Source: Scylla paramamosain
Lineage: Eukaryota; Arthropoda; Malacostraca; Decapoda; Portunidae
Reading direction: 5' to 3'
Length of the DNA stretch: 64,000 nt
Assembly (NCBI RefSeq): GCF_035594125.1
Contig: NC_087151.1
Span: forward strand, 13,662,501 to 13,726,500
Below the pieces are notes generated by a model. It did no database searches. It was not told the DNA's origin and saw only the letters and a list, made by a program, of their open reading frames with translations. Of this stretch, positions 48,236 to 64,000 are shown one piece after another. The position numbers were made by a program, and so were the translations under genes. Within the stretch, counting starts at the first letter, position 1. Each line of letters starts with the position of its first letter.

Positions 48236-50729
48236 GTCGAAATGTAGCACCATTCCACAATGCTTAACTTTTTAGCTTTCATTGTGTGGGAAATTTCTTG
48301 TATTAATACAACATACTTATTGACCATGGATTGGTCATTTTTAAAAATTACACCATAATCCCTCTATCCTCCCAACAAGCTCGGGAACATGTAGGAATGC
48401 GGGGTTTCTGGGTGGGGTGACGAAATGGCGAGATTTGGTGATAATTATAGCCTAAAAATCATAAGCACAGATAGGGATTTTTCCCTAGATATCTAGAGAA
48501 AAATCCGTAGATATGTATATGATTTATAAACAAAACTTAGCAGCAAATTTCGTCTCCCAAGTCCAAAAATCCTAGCCGGGGATCGCAGCCTCAACAATCC
48601 CTCTCAGGGACAATAATCTAACCTAACCTAACAGGAGAGCTGCGTCCCTCCAGGATCTCTTCAAGGATATTAACCTAAGGTTCTAGGGGCTATTATTTTA
48701 CGTTATTATCCCAAGATCGGGTCTATGAATTTTTTTGGGGGGAATGCCACTGTCTAGGAATAAAGGCAAATGGCAATGGTTGCTTTGCCAACCATTCTAT
48801 CCCTTGTTTTACTTACTTAGTAAATCAGCGCTTTTCAACCCTGCCACCCGGAAACCCCACATTCCCAAAAATTCCCACACCTGCTGGGAAAGAGCTGAAC
48901 ATTTCAAAAACTATGCATTTCCCGTGGAAACTCAGTTTTAAAATTCAGTAAGGATGCAAAAATCACATTCTCATTGTTGTAGAGTATGATGGTGTAATTT
49001 TAAAATAATACCCAAGGATTCAGAAATGTTACTACAAAAACAACTGTACGGCTCAAACACCTGGAGCATGAAATCTGACCCTTCCCTATCTAAAAATTTA
49101 AGAAGTATTTATCCTGATATGTACAGTTCTCTTACTTCCAAGTATCATAATTGTTCCTCCATATAATTTGCTGAAACGACGCCAGTCTGCGTATACCACG
49201 GCCCCAAACCAAACCCATCATTCTGGCCAAGTGACACAAATGCATTTTCAAAAACCCCACTTTCGTCATCCTACCGCGGCGTGACACTGCCACCAGTCCA
49301 TCTCCCGTTTCTGGTGCGTGATGCTGTCTCGATCGCCTAATTACTGCTAACCACAGATATCATGTTTCACTAGTTGGCGAAGGAAAAAAATATCACATGT
49401 GAATGAATATGGTGTCCATAAGAATTCAAATTAAATGGTCTTTCACGACATGACGAACCACTAACACATTTGACTTATCCATGTAAACATAGCAATGCCA
49501 TTACACGATGTCATCTCCAAACATCTCACTTCGCAGATGGGCAGAAACGAACTGATGAAAACCACGACACGACACTAGTGACCAACACTGATCGAAACAT
49601 TCCTCGGAGCTTCGAGTACTCATCCCTAGATTCAACTTGAATAGCATTCTTCTACAATAGGTATGGTCCGAACATCGCAAATGGGCAGTAGAACGTTAAA
49701 AAAAAAAAAAAAAATGCAGACTAATTTGAGATTCAGATTAAAAAAAAAGATAAAATCTTACGCCAAAACGTTCGTGGCCAAAGCCTCATATATTTCCATT
49801 TTTTACTGTATCGGATCTTTAAAACTTTCGACTTTGGCGCGCGGGAATATTCAATTAGTAATCAAGTGCCTAATCAAATTCTCACAACGTATTAAAAGCT
49901 CAATACATATACTACATAAAATTTCGAAAATTTATAATCCATATGTGTATGGATTATGAATGAGATTGGAGGATATAAATGGTTGAAAACAGTATATCGA
50001 TCAGCCTGCACCGAATGGATGAAAAGGTCGTTGGTGTGTGACTTGTTCAGTCATTCATTGTGTGTTTCATATGAACCGCTAAATTCGACAATAAAATAAT
50101 TATTATATAGTCCCAGTGAAAATCCAAATGTTTTACTTGTATTTCATTACCAATTATTTTATTTTCTTAGTAAAAATTATCTTAACTGTATTTGTAGTAG
50201 CCTATTCCACGTACGTTTTTTTTTTTTTTTTTCTCTCTCTCTCTCTCTCTCCACTGCCCTTAACATCATTTTATCAAAGAACATCATACCATAAGGTTTC
50301 TAGTCCTGACTGTCATATTAGCTTTCACATTTTTTTTTTCATTCGACCCATGTAATATGTACAGAGCACTATGACATCAAACTTATCTTACAACTTATTT
50401 GAACAAAACCAAAAAATATGAACAAAGCCAAATGATTACAACTCAAGGTATTCGTGCGTTCAACGACAATTTAACATTTAACACTGATATTTTCTTGAAG
50501 GAAAACCAAAATATAGCGCATTTCTGCATCCTGAAAGTGAAGCTTAATGCCCTGAAACAAATCCCAGAAAATACTTCACATGGCCATGATCACCGCGACC
50601 AACCCAGCGGAGCGAACCACGTCATTACCTTCGGGGAGAGAAAGTTTGATCTAAAACTGATAATCAAGAATGGATTGATTATCACCTCCATTTATCCTTC
50701 CCTCACGTAGCATTCTAACTAATCCACAC

Positions 50730-50734
<5 letters not shown>
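48236..50734. other. Noncoding spacer
   Basis: No coding region recognised. Small features are poly-A at 49698-49713 and (CT)n at 50233-50251. ORFs at 49663 and 50399 have no recognisable motif and unbiased composition. Confidence 0.4.

Positions 50735-50792
<58 letters not shown>
50735..50792. repeat. (CT)n microsatellite
   Basis: About 29 CT units. Confidence 0.95.
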
Positions 50793-50793
<1 letters not shown>

Positions 50794-50874
50794 GTGCGGC
50801 TAATTTCAGAATAGAATCCTGGTAGATAACGGAGAGACGTGTGGTTGGGAGATATATGGCTGTATTATACCTGT

Positions 50875-52011
<1,137 letters not shown>

Positions 52012-52329
52012 CACATGCCAAAATGATAATTACTCCCAGTGAGGTCTGAAGCACTGGATCAAGGGGTGCTGTGAAGTTATCAATAACCCAGCTGTGACCT
52101 CACTCAGTGTTTGCTTTCCTTTGTGTCTCATAAAGCAAAAGGATAGTCACAGCCTGCCCTCCAAAGACAACTCTCTTCTTTCATATAAAACTTCATGCAC
52201 CTTATCATACACACACACACACACACATACACACACACTTCACTCAAATTCTAAACTGAAAATGGGAACTACAACAGCCTCAGAGTCTGGGGAGGGCGCC
52301 ACAAATGTCCCCAGGTCAGACTACTTTCG

Positions 52330-55889
<3,560 letters not shown>

Positions 55890-56144
55890 GCAGCTTTAGT
55901 TGAAAGAGTGAAGTCAAAAGCTTTTCATTACATCAATTCCCTTCCTTTAACTGATAGTCTTAATCTTTCATTGCTGCCAGTATTCAATCTCATCATATTC
56001 TATCATCATTTCTATGGTTACTGCTCCTCTGAACTTACTAACTGAATGCATCCAGTACTTTCCTGTAGCCCTGCAACATAAAACTTAGGTAATACTATTT
56101 ACTCTGAATTCCTATTCTGTATATCTCACTGTTACTGCCAGAGG

Positions 56145-56204
<60 letters not shown>

Positions 56205-57025
56205 ACTGAGGATGGTAGTGGATGGGATGGGGAGAAGATATTTTGCTGACCTGATAAATTTAACTTCGGCCGGATTAATGGAGGTCAGATAAGGACTTCA
56301 GAGACTCCACACAAGAAACATGTGCAGGGGACACCCAAATTGGCCCTGTCCTGGGACAGAAGCAGGTATACTGTAGAGGGGAGCAGATGTCATGAACGAG
56401 CGTCTTGCATTGAGAGTGATTTCCAGTCCACAGGGGCTAAATGACCCGCCAACACGTGAGTGTTTTGACTACAACATACTCAGTGTAACATATATGTCCT
56501 GTTTTATGTAAGAGCATACAGTAGCACAATTTGTAATCTTATTCAGTAAGATGGACACTGTTAAGCTACCAATGTGTGTAGTAACGTAAATCTAAAAACC
56601 TAATTCCATAAGGCTGAGACTGTTAAGTTACCATTATATATTTGCCTTTATGAGAATTTGTTCGTGTCCCCAGGTTTTGATCGATTCAATCAATACATCG
56701 AGTCAGTGTGAAACAGGTCTCATCATCCTGCACTGATCGCCCCAAGAAAGTGGCGATAACACTCACTAATGAAAGTCTACCTGTATCTTTGTTCTTTCAT
56801 CCCTTTCACTGACCATCTCTGGAAGTCTCTACTTGTTTCTACTTTCTTCCATTTCCTATAACTTAGACTACTGAAAGAAGGTAGTATGTATCAAGATATC
56901 TTGAAAGCTAATTTGGCAAACCTGACTGGAACTCTCTTCTGTTTATTTTTTTAAGGAATGGCACAGAGGCAGGATTGTTTTCTTTTTTTTTTTAGTTTTG
57001 TAGCCCTTAATCAGCCTCCTTTATA
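55890..57025 (+). pseudogene. Old jockey-like LINE (family A) 3' part, split by other sequence
   Basis: The left piece (55890-56110) resembles the SKAF-LINS...LTD-L and HC-S-L-N block of family A. The right piece (about 56790-57025) resembles SFIPFTDHLWKSL, then the KREV-like tail and 3' UTR. Between them lie (GA)n at 56144-56202 and about 580 bp of unrelated sequence. It is the most diverged family A copy in the window. Confidence 0.55.
56144..56202. repeat. (GA)n microsatellite
   Basis: About 29 GA units. Confidence 0.95.
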
Positions 57026-57735
57026 CATATGAACTGCTCCAATGAAAAAAAAAGTAGCAATTTTAAGAGAGATCAGTGTATTACATAACAAAAAACATGT
57101 CCTTATAAACACACTCATTTTACATTGTTACACATCTGTATTTTATTGTTTCTGGTTAACTATTTTACATTTAATCATTACAACACAATTGACAAGTTTC
57201 TTTCATAATCAATTCATGTCAATATTTGATCACATGAATATTAATCACACATACTTTGGAATACTTATACATTATTAGTTCTGCTATAGGAACAATATTT
57301 TTCCTTCTGTACCCTGAAAATGCATAACAATTACAAAAATCCAGGTAACATTCACATTATTCACGTTTAAGTAGCTTCAAATAAAGTTTTCTTTATTAAC
57401 CTATTGAATACTAACACATATACATATACTCAATAAACTAATGATCATATGACAAGAAAAAACATGAAGTAAACATTTGTTATGCATATGACAATGTCAT
57501 GCAGCTTCTGAGACCCAAGAGGACTATAAGAATGCATGTTGACAATGATAATAGCATAGAGATCACAGAGAGATATACATCATGAAAACAATTAACTATT
57601 GCTGACCAAAAACAAAGAGGTTGACAATTAATATTTCTATAAATATGTATAGAGGCATGAAAATAAAAATCTGTAATTCAAAATACAAAATGTTCAAATC
57701 AGTCAAATGTATGAAGATCTCTTGGTCACATAGCA
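57026..57735. other. Noncoding AT-rich spacer
   Basis: No gene or repeat recognised. Confidence 0.4.
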
Positions 57736-58690
57736 ATTTTTTTTTTTCATGTAGGAGGGATACTGACCAAGGGCAACAAAAATCCAATTAAAAAAAAAAA
57801 AAAAGTCCCACTGAGATGTCTGTTCCTAAATAGGGTCCAAAGCAGTAGTCAAAAAGGTAAGGATAAGTGTCTTGAAGCCTCCCTCTTGAAGGACTTCAAG
57901 TCATACAGGAGCAGGCAGGAAGTTCCCGAGTTTTCCAGAGAAGACAGCAAGAGATGCAATATTGCAATAATGAGAAAGAAGCTGAAGACAGTCAGTTAGA
58001 GGATAGGAGTTGATGAGACAAAAAGCTTTTGATTCCATCCTGTCTAGAAGAGTGGAACCCCACCCAAGACATGAAGCACACTCCATACATGGAAAGATAA
58101 GGCCCCTATACAGAGTTAGCAGCTGAAAGAGTGAGAAACACTGGCAGAGACATCTCAGAATGCCTAACTTCATATAAGTTATTTTAGCTTGAGTTGAGAT
58201 GTGAAGCTTCTTGTTTAGATTATAAGTAAAGGACAGATCAAGGATGTTCAGTGTAGAAGAGGGGGACAGTTGAGTGTCATTGAAGAAGGAATAGTTGTCT
58301 GGAAGGTTCTGTTGAGTTGATAGATGAAGAAATTGAGTTTTTGAGATACTGAACAATAGACTTTGCTCTGCCCCAATCAGAAATTTTAGCGAGATCAGAA
58401 GTCAGGCATTCTGTGGCTTCCCTGCATGAACTGTTTACTTCCTGAAGGGTTGGATGTCTATGAAAAGACTTGTAAAAGTGCAAGGTGGTATCATCAGTGT
58501 TGGAGTGGATAGGACAAGAAGTTTGGTTTAAATCATTGATGAATAATAAGAAGAGAGTGAGTAACAGGAGAGAGCCCTGAGGAACACCAGTGTTAATAGA
58601 TTTAGGAGAAGAACAGAGACCATCTACCATCTCAAGGAAACTTGAGATGAAGTTACAGAGAAAGATAGAACCCTGGCACTGATTGTTTTA
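57736..58690 (-). pseudogene. Jockey-like LINE (family A), inverted copy
   Basis: Minus strand. From 58630 downward it reads VDGLCSSPKSINTGVPQGSL, LLFINDLNQTSCPIHSNTDD (catalytic YADD changed to NTDD) and [21 protein letters not shown] second frame then reads TLNILDLSFTYNLNKKLHIS, LYRGLIFPCMECAS and SKAFCLINSYPLTDCLQLLS. The 3' UTR and poly-A tail are at 57736-57800. It is frame-shifted near 58300 and 5'-truncated. Confidence 0.87.
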
Positions 58691-60974
58691 CAACTGTAAT
58701 AATGCATCCAAAGCTTATAATAATTCACCAATACTGGCTTGTAGTAAATCAAGCAAGGGTAAAACCAAACACTTCATGGTTTCTGTGGATGGAGATATGT
58801 TAAATGTAATCAATGACCAGTATGATGGTAAACTAGAACCTAATGACATATGTATTCATGTCCTATATCTGATGAATATCCTTTCCCTTCCAGGAGAACC
58901 TTTAGACCGATGTATTTAGGATATTTGCTAAAATTTCTCACTTCTATCTCTTTCCCAGCCAGGAAAATATATGATGAAAGCTCTCTCTCTCTCTTTTATT
59001 TGTGAATAAATTTTGATAAGATTTCTGACTGCTAACATGGTGTCTTTTCCATGCAGGAGGTTTTTACTGAAGTAGCCATACCAGTTCAAAGTATGCCTAG
59101 TTTTCAGACAAGATTATAGAAGCTATCTTCTATCAATACAGCTTCATTACACTTGCATTTATATTGCAACTAGTGGTTGCTTTGAAGAGCACTCACTAGC
59201 AGATACAGCTGCCAAAAACATAAAACATAAAATAAAATAAAATAAATATAAAAATGTCATCAATGCTTGTCTTAGTTGCAAGGATCCATCATTTTGTAGC
59301 TTGACTACCAAAAGAAATCTCCACTGCACCAACCCCACAAACTTAGTCAGGAAGCCAAGGCAACCATTACCTTGAAAGCAACATTTTGAAGAGGAAACTT
59401 ATCAGAAAATGAATACAATACAAATCCTGTACTGAAAGGAGCTTCAAGGTCTTTGAAGAGGTGTCTGTAAGGATGGCCCACAAATGCTTGAATAATTTGG
59501 TTACAAGAGCCATCAACTGACTAATCTTGATCCACATGCAAAAGCAGCATAGGGTTGTATTTATTACAAAATTGTGGCCAAAGCTGCATTCACTATCACT
59601 TACAATAAAAGTGCCTATGTGTATTATTCTTATAATTATCATATAAGCTACAAAAGTCTTCATCTAGTGTGCAAATGAATCAGCAGAGGTGGCTCATAGA
59701 AGACACCTGAAAGCAATGGGAAGAAGCAGATGCAACTATGAAAGAAAGGTGGAATAAGGCTACTGATCTTGACATTCATCCCTCAGATTCATTAATGGTG
59801 TGGGGCTCTTTCTTAATTAGGCAGTCTCAGATAATGGTAATATTACCACTTAATGAGAGAGAAAACCAGAAAATTAGATGAATAAAGATTAGCTATCATA
59901 CAAAACAACTGTGAACAATGGGTTTCACAAATGTAAAGTAAAATATATTTAAGGTGACTGGCATAGAAGGAGCCCTGATTTAAATCAGGATAGGTGATGG
60001 TTAAGGGATTAGTGTGAGGAAGTGGTGAGTTTGAGATTCTGAGTTCAAGTCCCACTGGAAAGTGAAGAAAATGACAGTTTTTTCATAATTGCTGAATAGC
60101 GAAAGATAACCTATCTACTATCTACTCTTTCTTTGACTGAAAGCAGCATGAAGTACCCAGAGTGGCACAAGTCTTAACAGACATCACTTAAAAAATCTTG
60201 CATGCACCACCAAAAGTTGGATCTGATCATTCATGGTTCCATAAATAAGCCTAAGAGCTGATTATCCAAACCTATAGGTTATATAGGCTTAAAAAATCAT
60301 TCTTACCAAGAGATGCACAGGAAGACACATTCATAAATATTTCATCATATCTTAGGCACTTGGCCCCAAGGCAAAGAAAACATGGATTCTCACCACATAA
60401 ACTGAGAGGATAAGTTGCATAGTATACCTAAAGATCAGGCAGCAGGGCTCAATAGCAAAGCTGGTTTGCCCTTGGTCCAATAACTTGACAAAACCATCCA
60501 TTCTCAATACCAAACCTCAAGTGATTGAACCAAGCATTGAAGAACCTCCTGTATATTATCGATTTTGCAAGTATACTACTTACTCAATGAATCGATATGA
60601 TCCTTGCATCTTATTCCCCTGTCATTCTCATCACATATTCTTTCACCATCATCTTGAGTGGTTGGCTTCCTTCCTTTCAAATGTCCTTTAATTCGAATCT
60701 CACAATGTCCTGCCATTCCCATACTTTATCAATACCTCCACATTTCAGAACTACCAAAAGATATAAAATTTCATCCAATGAGCAACTTTGACAAGTAACA
60801 TCAACAATAATCCTTTAAAAATACTAGGTAAAACTGATTTAATCAAGTTTTATACAGAAACTGAGAAAGCAGATTCTGAGTGTAAACTTGTCCCAAATTA
60901 TAATTTACAAATAAGACACACATGAAATGACAGTGATGATAGTAATGATCACCACCAGGCACCATGAATGACTG
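58691..60974. other. Noncoding spacer
   Basis: No gene is supported. A possible tRNA-derived SINE fragment lies at about 59985-60060 (GTTCAAGTCCC resembles a Pol III B box and GATGGTTAAGGG an A box). An acceptor-like CCATGCAG followed by a 21-codon open stretch to TAG at 59057-59119 was considered and not accepted as an exon. Confidence 0.4.
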
Positions 60975-61127
60975 TCATGCTCTATGGAACTCAAAATCTG
61001 CAGCAGCACTTTCAGTTTCCTTCAGCATAGGGCTGACAGGTGTCTTAATGTCTTCTTGCTCCTCTTCTTGCTCCATAACCTGTTCCATCTTTCCTTCCTC
61101 TGTCAGATGTTCCTCTTCATTTTTAGC
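60975..61127 (-). CDS. Possible terminal exon of an unknown acidic protein
   Basis: On the minus strand a polypyrimidine/AG acceptor (TTTCCACAG, 61136-61128) is followed by 50 open codons in phase 0 and a TGA at 60977-60975. The peptide is Glu-rich and coiled-coil-like (MEQVMEQEEEQEDIKTPVS, ending AAADFEFHRA). Codon use and lack of low-complexity DNA look like real coding sequence, unlike its surroundings. I do not recognise the protein, and no partner exon was found upstream (higher coordinates), where a Harbinger element sits in the presumed intron. Confidence 0.4.
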   Translation of the reverse strand, partial: AKNEEEHLTEEGKMEQVMEQEEEQEDIKTPVSPMLKETESAAADFEFHRA

Positions 61128-61285
61128 CTGTGGAAATGTTAGTATCAAGAGAGATAAGGATGTTAAGGCCAGGAGGGATGAAAATTAATACCAAAAAGAT
61201 GGTCAACAACAATACCACAAGTATATTTGAGGAAAGAGATGAAAGACAAATTCCAGATATGAGGGTTAGGAGCCAAAAAAAAGTA

Positions 61286-62065
61286 CAGTGGAACCTCAGT
61301 TTTCAAACTTAATTCATTCCTGAATGCCGTTCAAAATCCAAAATGTTTGAAAACCAAAACTATTTTTCCTGTGGGAATCAATGTAAAATAGATTAATCTG
61401 TTTTCAGACACCTATCCATCATGTCTTAGCGGGTAATGACTGACTGCTAAGATGGCAACTCCACAACATCTCCAGCTTAGAAATTTTTTATCCAGAAAGG
61501 ATGTACTGAATGAACTTAGTGACACAGAACTCATCAAAAGATAGTATTTAGATCATGCAGGCATTCTCTTTGTCACCAATCAAGTCAGGAAAACCTTACA
61601 AAGTGACAAAAAGGGGAGCAATCCACTCACCACCAAAATGAAGGTGATCATAACATCTTGCTGCTGGGAAACCTTACTGGAAAAATGCAGTTGTGCAGTA
61701 GTGAAGGTGTTGTGGGTCATAGAGAGAGAGCCACAGGAGGCTCGGGATTACTCCTGAGTGCCAAACCTTGTTTGTTCACATTGAGGTTCTTCAATGGGAT
61801 TACATTTAACTTATTTCAAAGATTGAATTACTGTCTTACCCTCTGTGTCTCTCCTCCAAATACATTAAAAATAAAGGAAATATTTACAGAAACTGTAAAT
61901 TAGTAGCAAATGGCAGTTTTTGATCAGTCTTGTACTATCTGAAATCAAGTAACTTTGTTCAAAAACCAAATTATGGTAAGGCAACCAAAGAAATTAGGAG
62001 TTAAAATTTTTGTTAAAAACCAAGTTGTTCGGAAAGGGAGACATTCAGTAACTGAGGTTCCCCTG
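61286..62065 (+). mobile_element. Defective PIF/Harbinger element (HARBI1-like)
   Basis: Ends: left CAGTGGAACCTCAGTTTTC, right (other strand) CAGGGGAACCTCAGTTACTG, inverted repeats with TA on both outer sides (61284-61285, 62066-62067). Inside, from ATG 61452, the frames encode the N-terminal part of a HARBI1-like transposase/nuclease: LSRKDVLNELSDTELIKR, a stop, then YLDHAGILFVTNQVRKTLQS, LTTKMKVII and, after a shift, NLTGKMQLCSSEGVVGHRE. The DDE catalytic domain is absent, so it is non-autonomous. The rest is noncoding terminal sequence. Harbinger duplications are usually TWA; here only TA is shared. Confidence 0.75.
61452..61740 (+). pseudogene. HARBI1-like transposase, N-terminal remnant
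   Basis: About 95 codons with one in-frame stop and one frame shift, covering only the helical N-terminal domain (DxELIxRYxLDxAGI-like and GKMQLCSSE-like motifs). It lies in the middle of the element at 61286-62065 and cannot encode a nuclease. Confidence 0.75.
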
Positions 62066-64000
62066 TAATTTGCCTGTTCTTTATCAGGACTATAAGCTAT
62101 CATCTATAGCTTCCCCTAGCCACTGGTGTAGTAACCTAGCTGATCTACTGCTCTTAAGTTCTGCCAAGTTAGTGGCAATTATTTGGTTTAATTGAAACTG
62201 TTTGTGCCTTGCTGCTGTTAATCCATAATAGGGTTCTGGCTGACTTTTGAGCTTTTAAACATTTGGTCTCAAAGCTAATTCTCTGATTTCTGTCCATCTA
62301 TCTTACAAGTTTTCGTTCTTGCAGTAAACCTGACCCTGTGGTAGGTGATCATATTTATTAAGTAATGTTTTTCTATATCTTTATCATATGAGCATGATTC
62401 TTGAATTTTAACATAAGAAAAAAATAACTACTACTGTAATGCAAATTAGTTGTGGATAGATTATGAATGAATTATGTATATGATTTAAAAGTGACTGAAA
62501 ATCAGAAGGATTTTCTGCACATACACCATAAAGAAAAAAATCATTGTTAAAGGCAATGATAAGTACGTACTAATGAAGATTATACATTTAGTGATTGATG
62601 TTAATTTTAAAACTCATTTCAGAATTATATGAGAAGTTGAAAATCAAGCACTCATTAATTCCGAGACTGTTAGTGAAAGGCAATACGTGACTGCTATGCA
62701 TTTTCCATCGTGTAAAATGTAGAGACTATATACTGCCCCAAAATTGTGCAGAATATGTAAATAAATCACATCCATGTTAATTAAGCATCATGCACAGCAG
62801 CATCAATACAAGCAGAAGTTATCCTCTGCCAAAAAAAAAACTATCCTTAGAACTTACAATAAAACCCCATTTGAATAGCAGAAAGAAGAAAATTACGAGG
62901 AATGAAATATCAGGAATAATATTCATCAGGATAAATCAGAGTCTGAAAAGGAAAATGGTAAATATTCAATTAAATTTCCTAAAAGAAAACAGTATAAACA
63001 GATATAAAGAAATGGCATTACAATAAATATGTTAAAATATCTACACAATGTTTATGGAAACTTATTTATTCAATTAATCTATGTGCAAAGGAAATATCAA
63101 ATAAATGCTTACCTAACACCTAACGTAGGTATTTTATTTATGTATATAATATGTATATAAAAAGTTAATGACTCCCTTAACAAATCCATTTCCTATCCAT
63201 CATACTGTATTTATTTTTGTTCAAACAGCTTCTCCTGTCTTTTCACAGATTTTAGGACTGATGAGTATAGAAAATTAGCTTGCATACAGGTCACCCATCA
63301 TTAATTTGCCAATCTGTAATCTGCTTTGATTACTTAATTTTGGTAGAATCTATGAAAATAATCTACAATTTCCTGGATTGGTATTACTGTTTTGGTGACT
63401 GTAGCAATTGTCATAAAAATGTAACTACAGGTAAGGCATTCTTGCAATTTTTTGTATCTATTATCATATTCTGTTCAACCAGGTTACTTTGGTGCAGTAT
63501 TTCATATGCAGCACTGATGAGTGATATTAAAATCAGTCAATTAAGTTGGCAGCATTCTATTAACTATCAGACTAAAAGACAATTCCATCAATTGAATGAC
63601 CACTCAAAAAATACATAAATATGCAAGTGAACCTGCTCATCTTTTTAGCACAGTGATAACATTGGTCAGTCAGTGAACTAAAGGCATAGTTTGTTTATTC
63701 TTGTTTAGTGAGAAAAATACCACTGCTGTCATTCAGAGACATTACTATCTACTTAATTTATTTGCCAACTGATAACTGAGCAAAGAATGTGTCTCCTCTC
63801 AGATGCTCACTTTGTTGGCCAACTGATGTGTGGAACAGACCAAACAGTTAACAATTAACAGACCAAACAGACTGGCCATTCTCTACCAGTAGGCCATATG
63901 AATACCCTACAGTGCCACGGCTAATAATCACACTTGGCAGTGTAATATGATGCATGCACCTGGCACTTTCATGATTTACCACGACCATGATATGTGATTA
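62066..64000. other. Noncoding AT-rich sequence to window end
   Basis: No coding region, RNA gene or clear repeat recognised. ORFs at 62790 and 63280 have AT-driven composition and no motif. Confidence 0.4.

Noticed and set aside
50399..50710. 103-codon ORF in the spacer
   Set aside because: No recognisable motif, no splice or promoter context, and length is within chance expectation for this composition.
59057..59119. Possible 3' terminal exon after TTTTCCATGCAG
   Set aside because: Only 21 codons, no partner exon, and similar chance acceptors are common in this AT-rich region.
59985..60060. tRNA gene or SINE head
   Set aside because: A- and B-box-like words are present, but no acceptor stem or full cloverleaf can be folded; left as a weak SINE possibility.

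Overview
This is animal nuclear DNA, most likely from a decapod crustacean (inference). It has intron-bearing host genes, very dense (TA)n, (GA)n/(CT)n, (CA)n and (TTA)n microsatellites, and many broken copies of jockey-like non-LTR retrotransposons. Nothing looks bacterial. Two host genes are clear: the terminal exon of an alpha-1,3-fucosyltransferase (689-1690, +) and a complete four-exon gene for mitochondrial ribosomal protein L11 (11037-14791, +). A possible last exon of an unknown acidic protein lies at 60975-61127 (-).

The outstanding feature is a Polinton/Maverick (adintovirus-like) element whose recognisable parts span about 28.8-37.3 kb, all genes on the + strand. In order it carries a Polinton-type structural protein (probable minor capsid/penton-like, 308 aa), a protein-primed family B DNA polymerase with intact exonuclease and polymerase motifs, an A32/FtsK-like packaging ATPase, a DDE integrase with a C-terminal chromodomain, and the start of a small helical protein. 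The polymerase frame can be extended upstream through three in-frame phase-1 introns to a Cys-rich zinc-binding exon. ATPase, integrase and the small ORF are packed like a polycistron (4-nt overlap, then 3-nt gap). No double-jelly-roll major capsid gene, no adenovirus-type protease and no terminal inverted repeats were found, so the element is either a reduced form or an incomplete copy. A promoter-like TATA/Inr pair precedes the first gene. A decaying tandem array made from the 3' end of the polymerase gene fills the gap before the ATPase.

Layout: 0-0.5 kb LINE fragment (-); 0.7-1.7 fucosyltransferase exon; 1.7-7 mostly noncoding; 7-8 internally deleted piggyBac (-); 8.5-9.5 G-rich dispersed repeat and LINE fragment; 11-14.8 MRPL11, with a LINE in intron 3; 15-20.6 noncoding, with a hAT-type MITE bearing an 8-bp target duplication; 20.6-23.7 LINE fragments and microsatellites; 23.7-26.0 copy of an unclassified transposon-like gene family, with a heat-shock-element-like array upstream; 26-28.1 two converging copies of another LINE, ending at a 108-bp palindrome; 28.8-37.3 Polinton; 37.3-43.3 dispersed repeats and LINEs; 45.0-45.5 TA-flanked MITE; 45.8-46.5 GT-rich minisatellite; 47.8-48.2 second copy of the G-rich repeat; 51-54.8 two LINE copies with long (TA)n tracts; 55.9-58.7 older LINE copies; 61.3-62.1 defective Harbinger (HARBI1-like) element; the rest noncoding.

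The host genes have no evident functional link to each other. The Polinton genes form a coherent self-replication (polymerase), integration (integrase) and packaging (ATPase, structural protein) set. Everything else is repeats at different stages of decay.
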